64,000 nucleotides of DNA from positions 3,100,001 through 3,164,000 of the forward strand of contig NZ_PHHE01000001.1 in NCBI RefSeq assembly GCF_002813455.1, in the 5' to 3' direction. This DNA comes from Pseudomonas baetica. GTDB taxonomy: Bacteria > Pseudomonadota > Gammaproteobacteria > Pseudomonadales > Pseudomonadaceae. Under the pieces are notes generated by a model. That model had not been told where the DNA came from, did not search any database, and saw nothing but the letters and a program-made list of their open reading frames with translations. The translations under genes and the position numbers were made by a program. This document shows, piece after piece, positions 14,246 through 24,169 of this stretch (position 1 is the stretch's first letter; each line of letters begins with the position of its first letter).

Positions 14246-16849
14246 ATGACTGCTATAGCAAAGATAGTGGAGTGGGCTAATAAAACTGGTCGACCGATTT
14301 GGTGGAAACACACAATTAGACTGCTTATAGAAAAACAAGAGCTTACAGGAGCAAATCAAGAATTAATCTATAAATTGGCTCGAAGAGAATCTGGCTTTCC
14401 AGAGTCAATCGAAGATTATGAAAATTATAATTCAAGCATCTCGGCAGAAGGTTTTGAAATAGAGGAAAAGCCAGTAACATTAAGCTCAATTGGACCTACA
14501 GAAAATATCTCAGCCTTGGAAAACACCCAAGTTTTAAAGTTCTCAAACATAGGGTTAACCGTTATCTATGGAGATAATGGTTCAGGCAAATCAAGCTACT
14601 CTAGGATCTTGAAAAATGCATGTTTGACTCGAGGTGAAAAACCAGCCGTCATAGGAAATGCTTTTACACCCTCAAAACTTAATTCAAATGCAAAAATTTC
14701 GTTTAACGAAGGGGGATTGGCTTTTAATGACATTAACTGGACATACAAAGGCGACGAAATAATAGCTCTAAAATCAATTCGCGTATTCGATTCAAAGTAA
14801 GCATTTCACTATATAGAAAAAGAAGGGGAGTTAGACTACCGACCTGCAGGCCTTCACATACTAGACGAACTAGTTGACATGTGTAACAAAATACGAACTA
14901 CAGTCGACGAAAAAATAAAACCTCTTAAAACCCCTATAGTAGTTCCTGCAGCTGAACTCTCTACAAAAGCAGGTAAATTCATAAATTCGCTTTCTGCAAA
15001 AACTTCCTCAAGCGAACTTGCTTCATTTTGCATAACTGAGCAAGAACTGCTTGATTTAAACAACATTCAAACAGAGCTTAGAACTCTTAAATCACAATCC
15101 GCTGAAGAACTTAAAAAAAACCTAATAAAAATAGTCAACTCTGCCAAACCCCTACTAAATACTTTAAAAAAAGCAAACACATTAATCTCTGAGGAGAGTT
15201 TCGCAGGCTTCGCGAAGCTTATCGAAAACCAACGGGAAACCTACGACGCATCAGAAAAACTTAGAACTAGTACGTTCGCAAACCTTCCGATTCAGAAAAT
15301 TGGAAATGAGGTGTGGAAGACCTTATGGACATCGGCTAAAGCCTTTGTGATGGATGTGTCACCTGTAGGAGGTTTTCCACCGAAGGCTGGTGAGAATTGC
15401 CCACTATGCTTACAGCCTATCGGTGATGAAGCAGGCAAAAGGCTGGATAAATTTGAAACCTATATTAAGGACGAAATACAAAAAACAGCAAATAGCGCGA
15501 AAACAGCAAAAGATCAGCGAAAAAAAGAATTAGAAACAACAGCTTTCGACCTATCAATATTTGAACAAATAGTTATAGACCTTGAAAACAGAATAGTAGG
15601 ATTTCGAGAAAAGATATCGACCTACAGCTCAAGCTACTCATCAAGAATAAAAACACTACTAGACGAAGATATCGACATTATAAAGACTAAAGCTAGTGAT
15701 CTTGATGAAAGCATCGTAGACACGCTTGAAAATCAACTAAACGAAATCAACAAAGAAGTAGCCAGCTTAGTAGATGAAAAAAATATGGCTCTGCTAATCA
15801 CCTCTAAAGAAACCACAGAAAAAGAATTAATCGCCAAAAAACTCGTAACAGATAACAAAGCTACAATTGAACTCGAAATAAAACGCAGAAAGACACTTGA
15901 GATTTACGAGAAGATAAGAGAACAAACCACTACGAGAAAAATCACGACCCTAAGCTCAGAAATTAGTGAAGTCTACTTAACTGCTTCACTGAAGAGCCAC
16001 TTTACGGATGAGCTACGCCTCCTTGGATTCAAACACTACTCTGTTGAAGCAAATACGAGAAACGCCACTGGATCCCAACTATTTAAAATAGTACTCCCGG
16101 AGTCTACAACAGCTAGCGTCCATCAAATTGCTAGTGAAGGAGAACAAAAATGCCTTGCTCTCGCTAGCATTTTTGCAGAGCTGCGGGCAGACAACAGGGC
16201 ATCGGGCGTAATTTTCGACGACCCCGTAAATTCTTTAGATCATAAGTGGCGTTTAAAAATCGCCAATCGACTCATGAAAGAGTCTCTCGTGAGGCAAGTC
16301 ATAATATTTACCCACGAGATCGTTTTCCTCAAATTTTTACTTGAGGCAGCAGAATCTGACCCTAGTTACACACTTCAAATTACCAGTCTAGACAGAAACA
16401 TGACCTCGACTGGGATTGTTAGAAACTCCCCACCATGGGATGCGCTCACCACGGCAAAAAGAATCAAATATCTTAACGTGCTTTATGGTGAGCTAAAAAA
16501 ATCAGAAGCTAATGATACAGAGTCTGAATACAACAAACTCGCCGGGCAATTCTACGGCTTCTTAAGAGAAGCCTGGGAAAGACTAGTAGAGGAAAAACTG
16601 CTAAACAAAGTGGTAGAGCGATTTGGCCGAGGAGTACAAACGCAACGCCTAAATAAACTGAAAGATATTTGCGACGAAGATTTGGACAAAGTAAGCAATG
16701 CGATGGCTAAGTGTAGCGGATTATTTAAGGGGCACGACTGCGCACCAGGTGTATATGAATCAATGCCAGCAGCAAATGAAATACTCGAAGACATCAATCT
16801 CATTAAAGATTTTGAGCAGGAGTTAACCAATATCAGAAAGAGAAATTAG
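14246..16849 (+). pseudogene. RloC/PrrC-like AAA ATPase (AAA_13 family), split by one in-frame stop codon
   Basis: One continuous frame of 868 codons interrupted only by TAA at 14798–14800 (codon 185). The frame stays open between the pieces (IRVFDSK, stop, AFHYIEKEGELDYRPAGLHI). It encodes Walker A GDNGSGKSS (residues 109–117), long coiled coils around a zinc-hook-like CPLC (C385, C388), ABC signature SEGEQKCLALA (about 630), Walker B GVIFDDPVNSLDH (about 654), a His switch (IIFTHE), and a C-terminal GHD region. RloC and PrrC relatives are anticodon nucleases in anti-phage defence. Base use is much more AT-rich than the flanks. ATG 14246 has AGGAG; the second part could restart at ATG 14879. 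Confidence 0.8.
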
Positions 16850-16870
16850 TATAACTTTTTAAAACCCACA

Positions 16871-16899
16871 AAAAAGCCGCTCCTAAAGGGCGGCTTTTT
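16871..16899. terminator. Bidirectional rho-independent terminator
   Basis: Perfect stem AAAAAGCCGC/GCGGCTTTTT with a 9-nt loop between the converging ATPase gene and pckA; A and T tracts on both sides. Confidence 0.9.
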
Positions 16900-16919
16900 C
16901 ATTCACTACAAACCAACGC

Positions 16920-18461
16920 TTACAACTTAGGCCCAGCAGCCTTGATCGCGTCGCTCACTTCGAACTTCTTGAAGTTCTCGATGAACAGACCGGCCAATGC
17001 CTTGGCAGCCTCGTCGTAAGCAGCCTTGTCAGCCCAGGTGTTGCGCGGGTTGAGCAGGTTGGTTTCAACGCCCGGTACGGCCAGTGGCACGTCGAGGTTG
17101 ATGGTGTCGAGGTGCTCGGTGGCGGCACCGATCAGCGCGCCGCTCTGGATCGCTGCGATTACCGCACGGGTGGTCGGGATGTTGAAGCGTTTGCCGACGC
17201 CGTAGCCACCGCCGGTCCAGCCGGTGTTGACCAGGTAGACCTTGGAGCCGAAGCCGCGGATACGCTTGATCAGCAGCTCTGCGTATTCGCCGGCCGGGCG
17301 CGGGAAGAACGGTGCGCCGAAGCAGGTGGAAAAAGTCGACTTGATGCCGCTGCCCGAACCCATTTCAGTCGAGCCCACCAGAGCGGTGTAACCAGACAGG
17401 AAGTGGTAGGCCGCTTGTTCTTCGTTGAGGATCGACACTGGCGGCAGGACGCCGGTCAGGTCGCAGGTCAGGAAGATCACAGCGTTCGGCTCGCCACCGA
17501 GGTTGTGCTCGGAACGCTTGGCAACGTGTTCCAGCGGGTACGCAGCGCGGCTGTTCTGGGTCAGGCTGACATCGGCATAGTCAGCATGCTTGGCATCGTC
17601 AATGACAACGTTTTCCAGCACAGCGCCGTGCTTGATGGCTTTCCAGATGACCGGCTCGTTCTTCTCGGACAAGTCGATGCACTTGGCGTAGCAACCGCCT
17701 TCGATGTTGAAGACAACGCCTTCGCCCCAGCCGTGTTCGTCGTCACCGATCAGGTAACGGCTTTCGTCGGCGGACAGGGTGGTCTTGCCGGTGCCGGACA
17801 GACCGAAGAACAGGGTCACGTCGCCTTCTTCGCCGATGTTGGCAGCGCAGTGCATTGGCAGCACGTCAGCGGCCGGCAGCAGGAAGTTCTGCACGGAGAA
17901 CATGGCTTTCTTCATCTCGCCGGCGTAACGCATGCCAGCGATCAGCACTTTTTTCTGTGCGAAGTTAATGATCACGCAGCCGTCGGAGTTGGTGCCGTCA
18001 CGCTCAGGCACGCACTCGAAATTGGCGACGTTGAGCACTTGCCACTCATCACGGCCAGCCGGGTTGTACTGGGCCGGGTTGATGAACAGGCAACGACCGA
18101 ACAGATTCTGCCAGGCAGTCTGGGTGGTCATTTTCACGGCCAGGTAGTGATCTTCAGCCGCGCCTACATGCACGTGGGAAACGAAGTGCTCTTGCGCGTT
18201 GTTGAAGGCTTCTACGCGAGCCCACAAGGCATCGAACTTGTCGGCCGGGAACTTGCGGTTGATCGGGCCCCAGGCGATAGCGGCCTGGGTGGAAGGCTCT
18301 TCAACGATGAAACGGTCGACTGGCGAACGGCCGGTGCGATGACCGGTGCGGACAACCAGAGCGCCGGTATCGGCAAGCTCGCCTTCACCGCGGTTCAGGG
18401 CTTCTTTTACCAGATCATCAACACTCAGATCGGTGTACACGGCGTTATTGGCTTGCGTCAT
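16920..18461 (-). CDS. pckA: Phosphoenolpyruvate carboxykinase (ATP)
   Basis: A 513-residue enzyme converting oxaloacetate and ATP to phosphoenolpyruvate, CO2 and ADP, the first committed gluconeogenic step. It carries the kinase loop [25 protein letters not shown], and the [10 protein letters not shown] and [15 protein letters not shown] blocks of the ATP-dependent family. The start is the ATG at 18461 ([11 protein letters not shown]) with GGGGAA upstream; the frame stays open 36 codons further but that part is 5' leader. Convergent with the island and upstream of none of it; hslO precedes it on the same strand. Confidence 0.96.
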   Translation of the reverse strand: MTQANNAVYTDLSVDDLVKEALNRGEGELADTGALVVRTGHRTGRSPVDRFIVEEPSTQAAIAWGPINRKFPADKFDALWARVEAFNNAQEHFVSHVHVGAAEDHYLAVKMTTQTAWQNLFGRCLFINPAQYNPAGRDEWQVLNVANFECVPERDGTNSDGCVIINFAQKKVLIAGMRYAGEMKKAMFSVQNFLLPAADVLPMHCAANIGEEGDVTLFFGLSGTGKTTLSADESRYLIGDDEHGWGEGVVFNIEGGCYAKCIDLSEKNEPVIWKAIKHGAVLENVVIDDAKHADYADVSLTQNSRAAYPLEHVAKRSEHNLGGEPNAVIFLTCDLTGVLPPVSILNEEQAAYHFLSGYTALVGSTEMGSGSGIKSTFSTCFGAPFFPRPAGEYAELLIKRIRGFGSKVYLVNTGWTGGGYGVGKRFNIPTTRAVIAAIQSGALIGAATEHLDTINLDVPLAVPGVETNLLNPRNTWADKAAYDEAAKALAGLFIENFKKFEVSDAIKAAGPKL

Positions 18462-18642
18462 GAGGTTCCCCGTCGGCCAGTGGCCGAGTGTGCTCCAAAC
18501 GTTTTGTAGTAGAAAGTCGTGCACTACTACCGCGAAAAAAGTGGGCCGGATTATGCCAGAAAAGCCCAAAAAGAGTAGGGTCCTCCCGTCGTAACGGCGA
18601 AATTCCGTCGTTACGCAGTGAATTTACCTGCGCTGAACCGTT

Positions 18643-19545
18643 TTAGTGCCGGGTATCTGACGGCGTGTCGACGCCCGCACCAGCGAACAATTGAGCGATA
18701 TCGGCCGCATCGTAGACGTAACGCTCGTTGCAGAACTGGCAATCGATCTCGATTTTGCCGCCCTGTTCGGCCACCAGCGCCTGCGCATCTTCCAGACCCA
18801 GACTGACCAACGCAGTGCCCGAGCGTTCCCGCGAGCAACTGCAATGGAAGTGCAGACGCTGCACATCGAACAGGCGCACTTGCTCTTCATGGTAGAGGCG
18901 GTGCAGCACGGTTTCGTTGTCCAGGCTCAACAGCTCATCGGCGGTCAGGGTGCTGGCCAATGCGGTGATGTGCTGCCAACTGGCGGCGCGATCTTCTTCG
19001 TCTTTCAGGCGATCGGCCGGCAGTTGTTGCAGCAGCAGGCCACGGGCACGACGACCGTCAGCGAACAACTTGAAGCGGGTACCGACCTGTTGCGACATGA
19101 CGAAGTAGTTGGTGAAGCAATCGGACAGGGTTTCGCCATCAAGATCGACGATGCCTTGATAGCGCTGGCCGACAGTCGGGTCGACGGTCAGGGCCAGAAC
19201 CCCGTTGGGCATCAAGTCGCTGAGGGTCGCATCTGCCGCAATCTGATCGGCGTTGTAACGCGCCAGGCCACGGATTTCGCGCTCGCTGGAGCATTCGATC
19301 ATCAACATCGGGATCGGGCCTTCGGAACGCGCCTGCAGAATCAGCAAGCCGTCGAACTTCAGCGTGCCCACCAGCAAGGAGGCGGCCGCCATCAACTCGC
19401 CCAGCAATTGCGCAACCGGCTCCGGGTACGGGTGTTTGGCGAGGACTTCAGCGTAGCTGCGCTCAAGCGCGACCAGTTCGCCGCGGGTGTCGCTGTCATC
19501 GAAGATGAAGCGTTGGGTGAAATCGGTATCCGTTAGGTCGGTCAT
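18643..19545 (-). CDS. hslO: Hsp33, redox-regulated holdase chaperone
   Basis: A 300-residue cytoplasmic chaperone activated by oxidative unfolding. The C-terminal zinc switch is present as HCSCSRE (CxC) and CQFCNERY (CxxC), about residues 234–272. The N-terminal domain has the family block [20 protein letters not shown]. It lies between pckA and a divergent PAP2 gene, the usual Pseudomonas order. Length is typical. Confidence 0.95.
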   Translation of the reverse strand: MTDLTDTDFTQRFIFDDSDTRGELVALERSYAEVLAKHPYPEPVAQLLGELMAAASLLVGTLKFDGLLILQARSEGPIPMLMIECSSEREIRGLARYNADQIAADATLSDLMPNGVLALTVDPTVGQRYQGIVDLDGETLSDCFTNYFVMSQQVGTRFKLFADGRRARGLLLQQLPADRLKDEEDRAASWQHITALASTLTADELLSLDNETVLHRLYHEEQVRLFDVQRLHFHCSCSRERSGTALVSLGLEDAQALVAEQGGKIEIDCQFCNERYVYDAADIAQLFAGAGVDTPSDTRH

Positions 19546-19650
19546 AGGTCTGGGTATCTGAAAGTGATGACAAAATGGTTACAAAACATAAAAATTTGCG
19601 CTTCTTGGCACCCTTTTTGGTGCTTGCTGCTTAGCCATGGGAGGCATTTT

Positions 19651-20451
19651 ATGAACAATCCGGGTTTGTTCCAATCAAGGTGGAACCTCGGCCGGCTGGT
19701 TCTGTGCAACGTAGTGCCATTAGCGCTACTGGCTTTCTGGTTATGGCCTACGGGCAACTCGCTGTGTGTGATTTTCGACGAGTGGCTGTTCCGCTCGCTC
19801 AATGCACCGCTGGCCAGCAACCCGATATGGCTCCACATCTGGGCAATTGCAAGTCTGCGCCCGTTCGACATCGTGGTCGGGCTGATTCTGCTGACGCTGC
19901 TGATCAAGGGCGACTGGGTATTCAAGGCCATTGATGTACGCCGGGCGTTTTTCGGTTTCCTGTCGATCCTGTTGTTGATGGTGGTGATCCGCGCGCTGTT
20001 TTCCAAGTTCGCCGATTACATGGACTGGCAGCACAGCAGCCCGTCGATGATGCTGCAAGGCGCCGTTCACATGAGCGATTACTTCCCGCATCTGGAAAAG
20101 ACCTGGGAGCTGAAGGATCGCTCGAGCCAGAGCTTTCCCGGTGACCATGCTTCGGTGCTGTTGATCTGGGCGCTGTTCATGGGCATGCTCAGCCGCACGA
20201 CCGGGCAGTTCCTGACGATCTGGGGGCTGACCTTGCTGTTCATGCTGCCGCGGCTGGTGGCCGGCGCGCATTGGGGTCAGGACGATTACATCGGTGGTGT
20301 ATTGCTGGCGGTGTGGGCGTTAGGCTGGGGCTACTACACGCCGTTTGCGTATCACGCAGCAAATTTCTGGCTGAAGGTGACAGCGCCGATTTTCAATCTG
20401 CTCGGCAAACTGCCGGTTGTTTCGCGGATGAGTGTGGTGCGTAGCGCCTGA
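19651..20451 (+). CDS. PAP2-family membrane phosphatase
   Basis: A 266-residue inner-membrane protein with about six membrane segments. It has the PAP2 motifs SSQSFPGDHAS (motif 2) and the motif 3 region GAHWGQDDYIGG. Motif 1 would be expected near the KTWELKDRSS stretch. Members dephosphorylate lipid pyrophosphates or transfer phosphate to lipid A; which applies cannot be told. ATG 19651 follows GGGAGG; an open extension to 19564 has no such site. Located between hslO and hslR as in P. aeruginosa. Confidence 0.85.
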   Translation: MNNPGLFQSRWNLGRLVLCNVVPLALLAFWLWPTGNSLCVIFDEWLFRSLNAPLASNPIWLHIWAIASLRPFDIVVGLILLTLLIKGDWVFKAIDVRRAFFGFLSILLLMVVIRALFSKFADYMDWQHSSPSMMLQGAVHMSDYFPHLEKTWELKDRSSQSFPGDHASVLLIWALFMGMLSRTTGQFLTIWGLTLLFMLPRLVAGAHWGQDDYIGGVLLAVWALGWGYYTPFAYHAANFWLKVTAPIFNLLGKLPVVSRMSVVRSA

Positions 20452-20486
20452 TATCGAGTTGTTCAGGGCGAGTGCTGCGGACTCGA

Positions 20487-20569
20487 TTCGCGAGCAAGCT
20501 CGCTCCTACAATGACCGCGTAGCGCTAAAGCAACTCGGTCAACTGTGAGAGCGAGCTTGCTCGCGAAAG
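20487..20569. repeat. REP pair
   Basis: Inverted units ttcgcgagcaagctcgctcc and gagcgagcttgctcgcgaaa between the PAP2 gene and hslR, which converge. Confidence 0.85.
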
Positions 20570-20598
20570 GGACGGCACAGACACCATTGAACATCGCC

Positions 20599-21006
20599 CT
20601 ACTCGGCATTGCTGTTCCCACGAAACTTGAACAAGTCCCGCCGCTGCTTCTTGCTCGGTTTGCCATCGGTGCTCACGCCCAGCGCCCCGGCCTTGCGCAT
20701 CGCCGCAGCCGCCTCACGCTTTTCAACACTCACTTCGGTCTCGGCATACAACGTCTGTGCCTCAGGCGCGCCACGACGCACGATGGACAACGCCTCGACC
20801 CTCACCGTGCGCACTTCGAAACCGGTGCGAATCTCGAATTCATCGCCAATGCGTGGCTCTTTGCCAGGCTTGCAGCGCTCGCCTCGACAATGCACCTTGC
20901 CACTCTCGATCGCCGCTTTGGCCAAGGCACGGGTTTTATAAAAACGCGCTGCCCATAGCCACTTATCGAGACGGACCTTGTCGTCCTCTTCGCTTTTTTG
21001 TGCCAT
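20599..21006 (-). CDS. hslR: Hsp15, ribosome-associated heat shock protein
   Basis: A 135-residue S4-domain RNA-binding protein (VRLDKWLWAARFYKTRALAK, residues about 11–30). It binds 50S subunits carrying blocked nascent chains and helps recycle them. The C-terminal basic tail (KKQRRDLFKFRG) is typical. Its promoter region faces the rim operon across about 190 bp. Confidence 0.93.
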   Translation of the reverse strand: MAQKSEEDDKVRLDKWLWAARFYKTRALAKAAIESGKVHCRGERCKPGKEPRIGDEFEIRTGFEVRTVRVEALSIVRRGAPEAQTLYAETEVSVEKREAAAAMRKAGALGVSTDGKPSKKQRRDLFKFRGNSNAE

Positions 21007-21085
21007 GGAATGTCCTCATTCTGAAATATGGGTGAACTGTACTACCGTTTCTGTCGTGCCATGAATTGCAGCATCCCGGATTACA

Positions 21086-21214
21086 ATGCACCCATTCTGG
21101 TACCTGCTTCAGGGGCTGGTATTGCGGGCTGTAGAAATCTGTCGCCTTTTAACCCTTATTCTGCGTGAATACCGCGAATCCGGCCCCTGCGGGCTGAGCG
21201 GTTGTCACGGTTGA
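21086..21214 (+). CDS. Possible small protein upstream of rimB (position of rimA)
   Basis: A 42-codon frame, MHPFWYLLQGLVLRAVEICR then LLTLILREYRESG, ending in a Cys-containing tail; its stop overlaps the upstream edge of the rimB frame. The fluorescens-group operon has been described as rimABK with a small first gene, so the position fits. The ribosome binding site is weak (GGAT) and a -10-like TACAAT overlaps the ATG, so it may instead be leader sequence. Amphipathic helix pattern seen; function unknown. Confidence 0.35.
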   Translation: MHPFWYLLQGLVLRAVEICRLLTLILREYRESGPCGLSGCHG

Positions 21215-21222
21215 GCATTTTT

Positions 21223-21702
21223 TTGAAGACATTTGACCATTTGACCGTTGTCGGTCTGCGCGAGTGGGTGGCGCTCCCGGATTTGGGAGTCGCGGGCCTG
21301 CGGGCAAAAATTGACACCGGCGCCAGCACCTCCAGCTTGCATGCCACCGACATCGAACCGTTCGAACGCGACGGTAAGAAGTGGGTGCGCTTCACCGCGC
21401 ATCTGGGCACGGTGGTGCAGTTGCGTCACCGGCGCTGTGAAGCGCCGCTGGTGACGCGTAAAACCATTAAAAGCTCCAACGGTCATACCCAGGAACGCTA
21501 CGTGATCAGCACGACACTGGCCCTGGGTGATCGGGTCTGGCCGATCGAGTTCACCCTCGCCTGCCGCAAGTCCATGCGCTATCGCCTGTTGCTCGGCTCC
21601 AAAGCCTTGATCGACGGCCACCTGGTGGTCAATCCGGGCATCAAATATGTACAAGACAAGCCGGTGTTCCCGGTATCTACCTCCTCCACAGGTGTTGCAT
21701 GA
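21223..21702 (+). CDS. rimB: RimB, retropepsin-like protease of the rim operon
   Basis: A 159-residue protein of the RimK-associated, retropepsin-like family (often named ATP-dependent zinc protease). The active-site Asp motif is [13 protein letters not shown] (about residues 29–41), followed by [10 protein letters not shown]. It is thought to trim the glutamate tails that RimK adds to ribosomal protein S6. The start is probably TTG 21223 (MKTFDHL by analogy with homologues, GAG upstream); TTG 21202 and 21211 are also in frame. It overlaps rimK by 4 nt. Confidence 0.82.
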   Translation: MKTFDHLTVVGLREWVALPDLGVAGLRAKIDTGASTSSLHATDIEPFERDGKKWVRFTAHLGTVVQLRHRRCEAPLVTRKTIKSSNGHTQERYVISTTLALGDRVWPIEFTLACRKSMRYRLLLGSKALIDGHLVVNPGIKYVQDKPVFPVSTSSTGVA

Positions 21703-22604
21703 AGATCGCTGTGCTGTCGCGGAACCCGCGTCTGTATTCCACCCGTCGTCTGGTTGAAGCCGGCACCGAACGCGGGCATGAAATGGTCGTGATCGACACC
21801 TTGCGCGCCTACATGAACATCGCCAGCCACAAGCCGCAGATCCACTATCGCGGCAAACCGCTGGAAGGCTTCGACGCCGTGATTCCGCGGATCGGGGCGT
21901 CGGTGACGTTCTATGGCTGCGCGGTCTTGCGCCAGTTCGAAATGATGGGGGTGTTTCCGCTGAATGAATCGGTGGCCATCGCCCGCTCGCGCGACAAATT
22001 GCGTTCGTTGCAGTTGTTGTCGCGCCGCGGCATCGGTTTGCCGGTGACCGGATTTGCCCACTCGCCGGATGATATTCCCGACCTGATCGACATGGTCAAC
22101 GGCGCGCCACTGGTGATCAAAGTGCTGGAAGGCACCCAGGGTATCGGTGTGGTGCTGTGTGAAACCGCGACCGCCGCCGAGTCGGTGATCGAAGCGTTCA
22201 TGGGCCTGAAGCAGAACATCATGGTTCAGGAGTACATCAAGGAGGCTGGCGGTGCGGACATTCGCTGCTTCGTGGTCGGCGACAAGGTGATCGCGGCGAT
22301 GAAGCGTCAGGCCAAACCGGGGGAGTTCCGCTCCAACCTGCATCGCGGCGGCAGCGCCAGCCTGATCAAGATCACCCCGGAAGAACGCATGACGGCGTTG
22401 CGTGCGGCGAAAGTCATGGGCCTGTCGGTCGCGGGCGTGGATATCCTGCGATCCAATCACGGGCCGTTGGTGATGGAGGTGAACTCGTCGCCGGGATTGG
22501 AGGGGATCGAGACCACCACCGGCAAGAACGTGGCGGGGATCATCATTGAGCATCTTGAGAAGAATGGCGGGCCGAACATGACCCGGACCAAAGGCAAGGG
22601 CTAA
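21699..22604 (+). CDS. rimK: RimK, ribosomal protein S6 glutamate ligase
   Basis: A 301-residue ATP-grasp ligase that adds glutamate residues to the C-terminus of ribosomal protein S6, altering ribosome output and, in Pseudomonas, motility and virulence-related traits. It has the ATP-binding blocks [16 protein letters not shown] and [20 protein letters not shown], and the metal site [15 protein letters not shown]. Coupled to rimB by ATGA. A REP pair follows. Confidence 0.95.
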   Translation: MKIAVLSRNPRLYSTRRLVEAGTERGHEMVVIDTLRAYMNIASHKPQIHYRGKPLEGFDAVIPRIGASVTFYGCAVLRQFEMMGVFPLNESVAIARSRDKLRSLQLLSRRGIGLPVTGFAHSPDDIPDLIDMVNGAPLVIKVLEGTQGIGVVLCETATAAESVIEAFMGLKQNIMVQEYIKEAGGADIRCFVVGDKVIAAMKRQAKPGEFRSNLHRGGSASLIKITPEERMTALRAAKVMGLSVAGVDILRSNHGPLVMEVNSSPGLEGIETTTGKNVAGIIIEHLEKNGGPNMTRTKGKG

Positions 22605-22629
22605 TTCTGCGGCGGCAAGACGGCCGCCA

Positions 22630-22711
22630 TCGCGAGCAGGCTCGCTCCCACAGTTGATCGCATTCCTTCAGGAAGAACACGGTCAATGTGGGAGCGAGCC
22701 TGCTCGCGAAG
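22630..22711. repeat. REP pair
   Basis: tcgcgagcaggctcgctccc and gggagcgagcctgctcgcga around a spacer, between the converging rimK and amgS genes. An intact version of the site used by the insertion sequence at 2583. Confidence 0.9.
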
Positions 22712-22741
22712 GTGCCATTAGCTTCAACGAAGATTCAGTGT

Positions 22742-24058
22742 TTAAACAGCATCCCGCGGCAACATCAACCCCAACGGCAACCTTACCCGCGCCTCCAGTC
22801 CACCACCGGACCGATTACGCAACTCAACATTGCCGCCATGCATCGAAGCAATCCGCTTCACGATCGCCAATCCCAATCCAGTACCCTTGCCGCCGCGCGC
22901 ACGGTCGCCACGGGTGAACGGGTTGAAAATCGCCTCAAGCTCCGACGGATCAATCCCTGCGCCACGGTCCATCACACTCAGCACCACATAGGGGGCGCTG
23001 GTGTCACCGGACACATAAGCCGCGACTTCAACGCCACTGCCGGCATGATTCAAGGCGTTGCCGATCAGGTTATTCAACAAGCGCTTCATCGAAACCCGAC
23101 GTAACGGAAACGGCTGGATCGGCTCCAGACGCAAGCGAACTTTCTCTTCGGTCTGGTTGTACGGTGCCGCGACTTCGCGCACCAGGTCGCTGAGATCGAC
23201 CTCTTCCACCGACTCATCGCGACCATCGCGAATGAACGCGAGGAACTGGTCGAGAATCGCGTCCATGTCTTCGATGTCACGCACCATGTCGTCGGTCAGG
23301 TCGTTGCGGTCGCCCATCAATTCCAGTGACAGGCGCAAACGGGTCAAAGGTGTGCGTAAATCATGTGAAACCCCGGCGAGCATCAGTTCACGCTCGCGTC
23401 CGGCCTGTTCGACGTCTTCGGCCATCTGATTGAAGGCGCGATACACCTCGGTCATTTCGCTCGGCGTGTCGCTGATCGGCAGGCGCACGCTGCGGCCCTG
23501 ACCGAGTTGCCGGGCGGCATAGACCAGCCGCTTCAAGGGCTGGTTGAGCTGGCTGACGAAAATCCACGCCGACGCCGTCGACAGCAAACCGATGGCCAGG
23601 AACCAACCGAGCACGTTCCAGATTTTCTGGCCGCGCAACGGGTGCGGGTACAGCGGGACTTTCAGCCAGCCATCACCCAGGCTCGGCGCGCGAACCCACA
23701 GCGCCGGCGGCGAGTGCATGCGTAAGCGCACTTCGGTGTCCGCGCCCAGCTCCGCCTGCATTTGCCGCTGGTAGATTTCGCTGTACGGCCAGTGCTGTTC
23801 GCCTTCCGGCACACCGGCGCCCACCACCCGGATCAGGGTTGCGGCGTCAGCGATCTTCGCGCGATTTTCTTCATCAGCGGCCCAATAGGCGCGCAGCGTC
23901 AGGGCGACGCCGTGGCTGTATTGGCGGTCCACTAGCACGTCCTCGTTCATCAACAGATAAACCAGGGTCAGCGCCTTGGAAAACAGCACGACAATGAGCA
24001 CCAGCCAAAGGGTGCGAGAGAAAAAACTTTGGGGGAACCAGACGGGGGTTTTCATCAA
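22742..24058 (-). CDS. amgS: EnvZ/AmgS-type sensor histidine kinase
   Basis: A 438-residue inner-membrane kinase: TM1 about 15–35, a periplasmic sensor of roughly 120 residues, TM2 about 155–175, HAMP, and HisKA with the phospho-acceptor in GVSHDLRTPLTRLRLSLELM. The ATPase domain has N box NNLIGNALNHA and glycine boxes DRGAGI and GKGTGLGLAI. In Pseudomonas this locus is AmgRS, which responds to envelope damage by misfolded membrane proteins and contributes to aminoglycoside tolerance. It follows amgR on the same strand with 111 bp between. Confidence 0.9.
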   Translation of the reverse strand: MMKTPVWFPQSFFSRTLWLVLIVVLFSKALTLVYLLMNEDVLVDRQYSHGVALTLRAYWAADEENRAKIADAATLIRVVGAGVPEGEQHWPYSEIYQRQMQAELGADTEVRLRMHSPPALWVRAPSLGDGWLKVPLYPHPLRGQKIWNVLGWFLAIGLLSTASAWIFVSQLNQPLKRLVYAARQLGQGRSVRLPISDTPSEMTEVYRAFNQMAEDVEQAGRERELMLAGVSHDLRTPLTRLRLSLELMGDRNDLTDDMVRDIEDMDAILDQFLAFIRDGRDESVEEVDLSDLVREVAAPYNQTEEKVRLRLEPIQPFPLRRVSMKRLLNNLIGNALNHAGSGVEVAAYVSGDTSAPYVVLSVMDRGAGIDPSELEAIFNPFTRGDRARGGKGTGLGLAIVKRIASMHGGNVELRNRSGGGLEARVRLPLGLMLPRDAV

Positions 24059-24076
24059 TAACCGCTACACACTTGC

Positions 24077-24157
24077 AGGAGCGAGCAATGCTCGCATATT
24101 GCGGATTGCGAGTCTGCGGGGATGGCCGTTCGACCAGCACCCGGCAGACTCGCTCCT
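24077..24157. repeat. REP-like inverted repeat between amgR and amgS
   Basis: AGGAGCGA (24077–24084) pairs with TCGCTCCT (24150–24157), and CGAGTCTGC (24109–24117) with GCAGACTCG (24144–24152). It sits inside the two-component operon and may set the kinase-to-regulator ratio. Confidence 0.65.
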
Positions 24158-24169
24158 ACAAATCACCGA

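Noticed and set aside
17112..18509. Plus-strand open frame opposite pckA
   Set aside because: Shadow of pckA, whose product is unmistakable.
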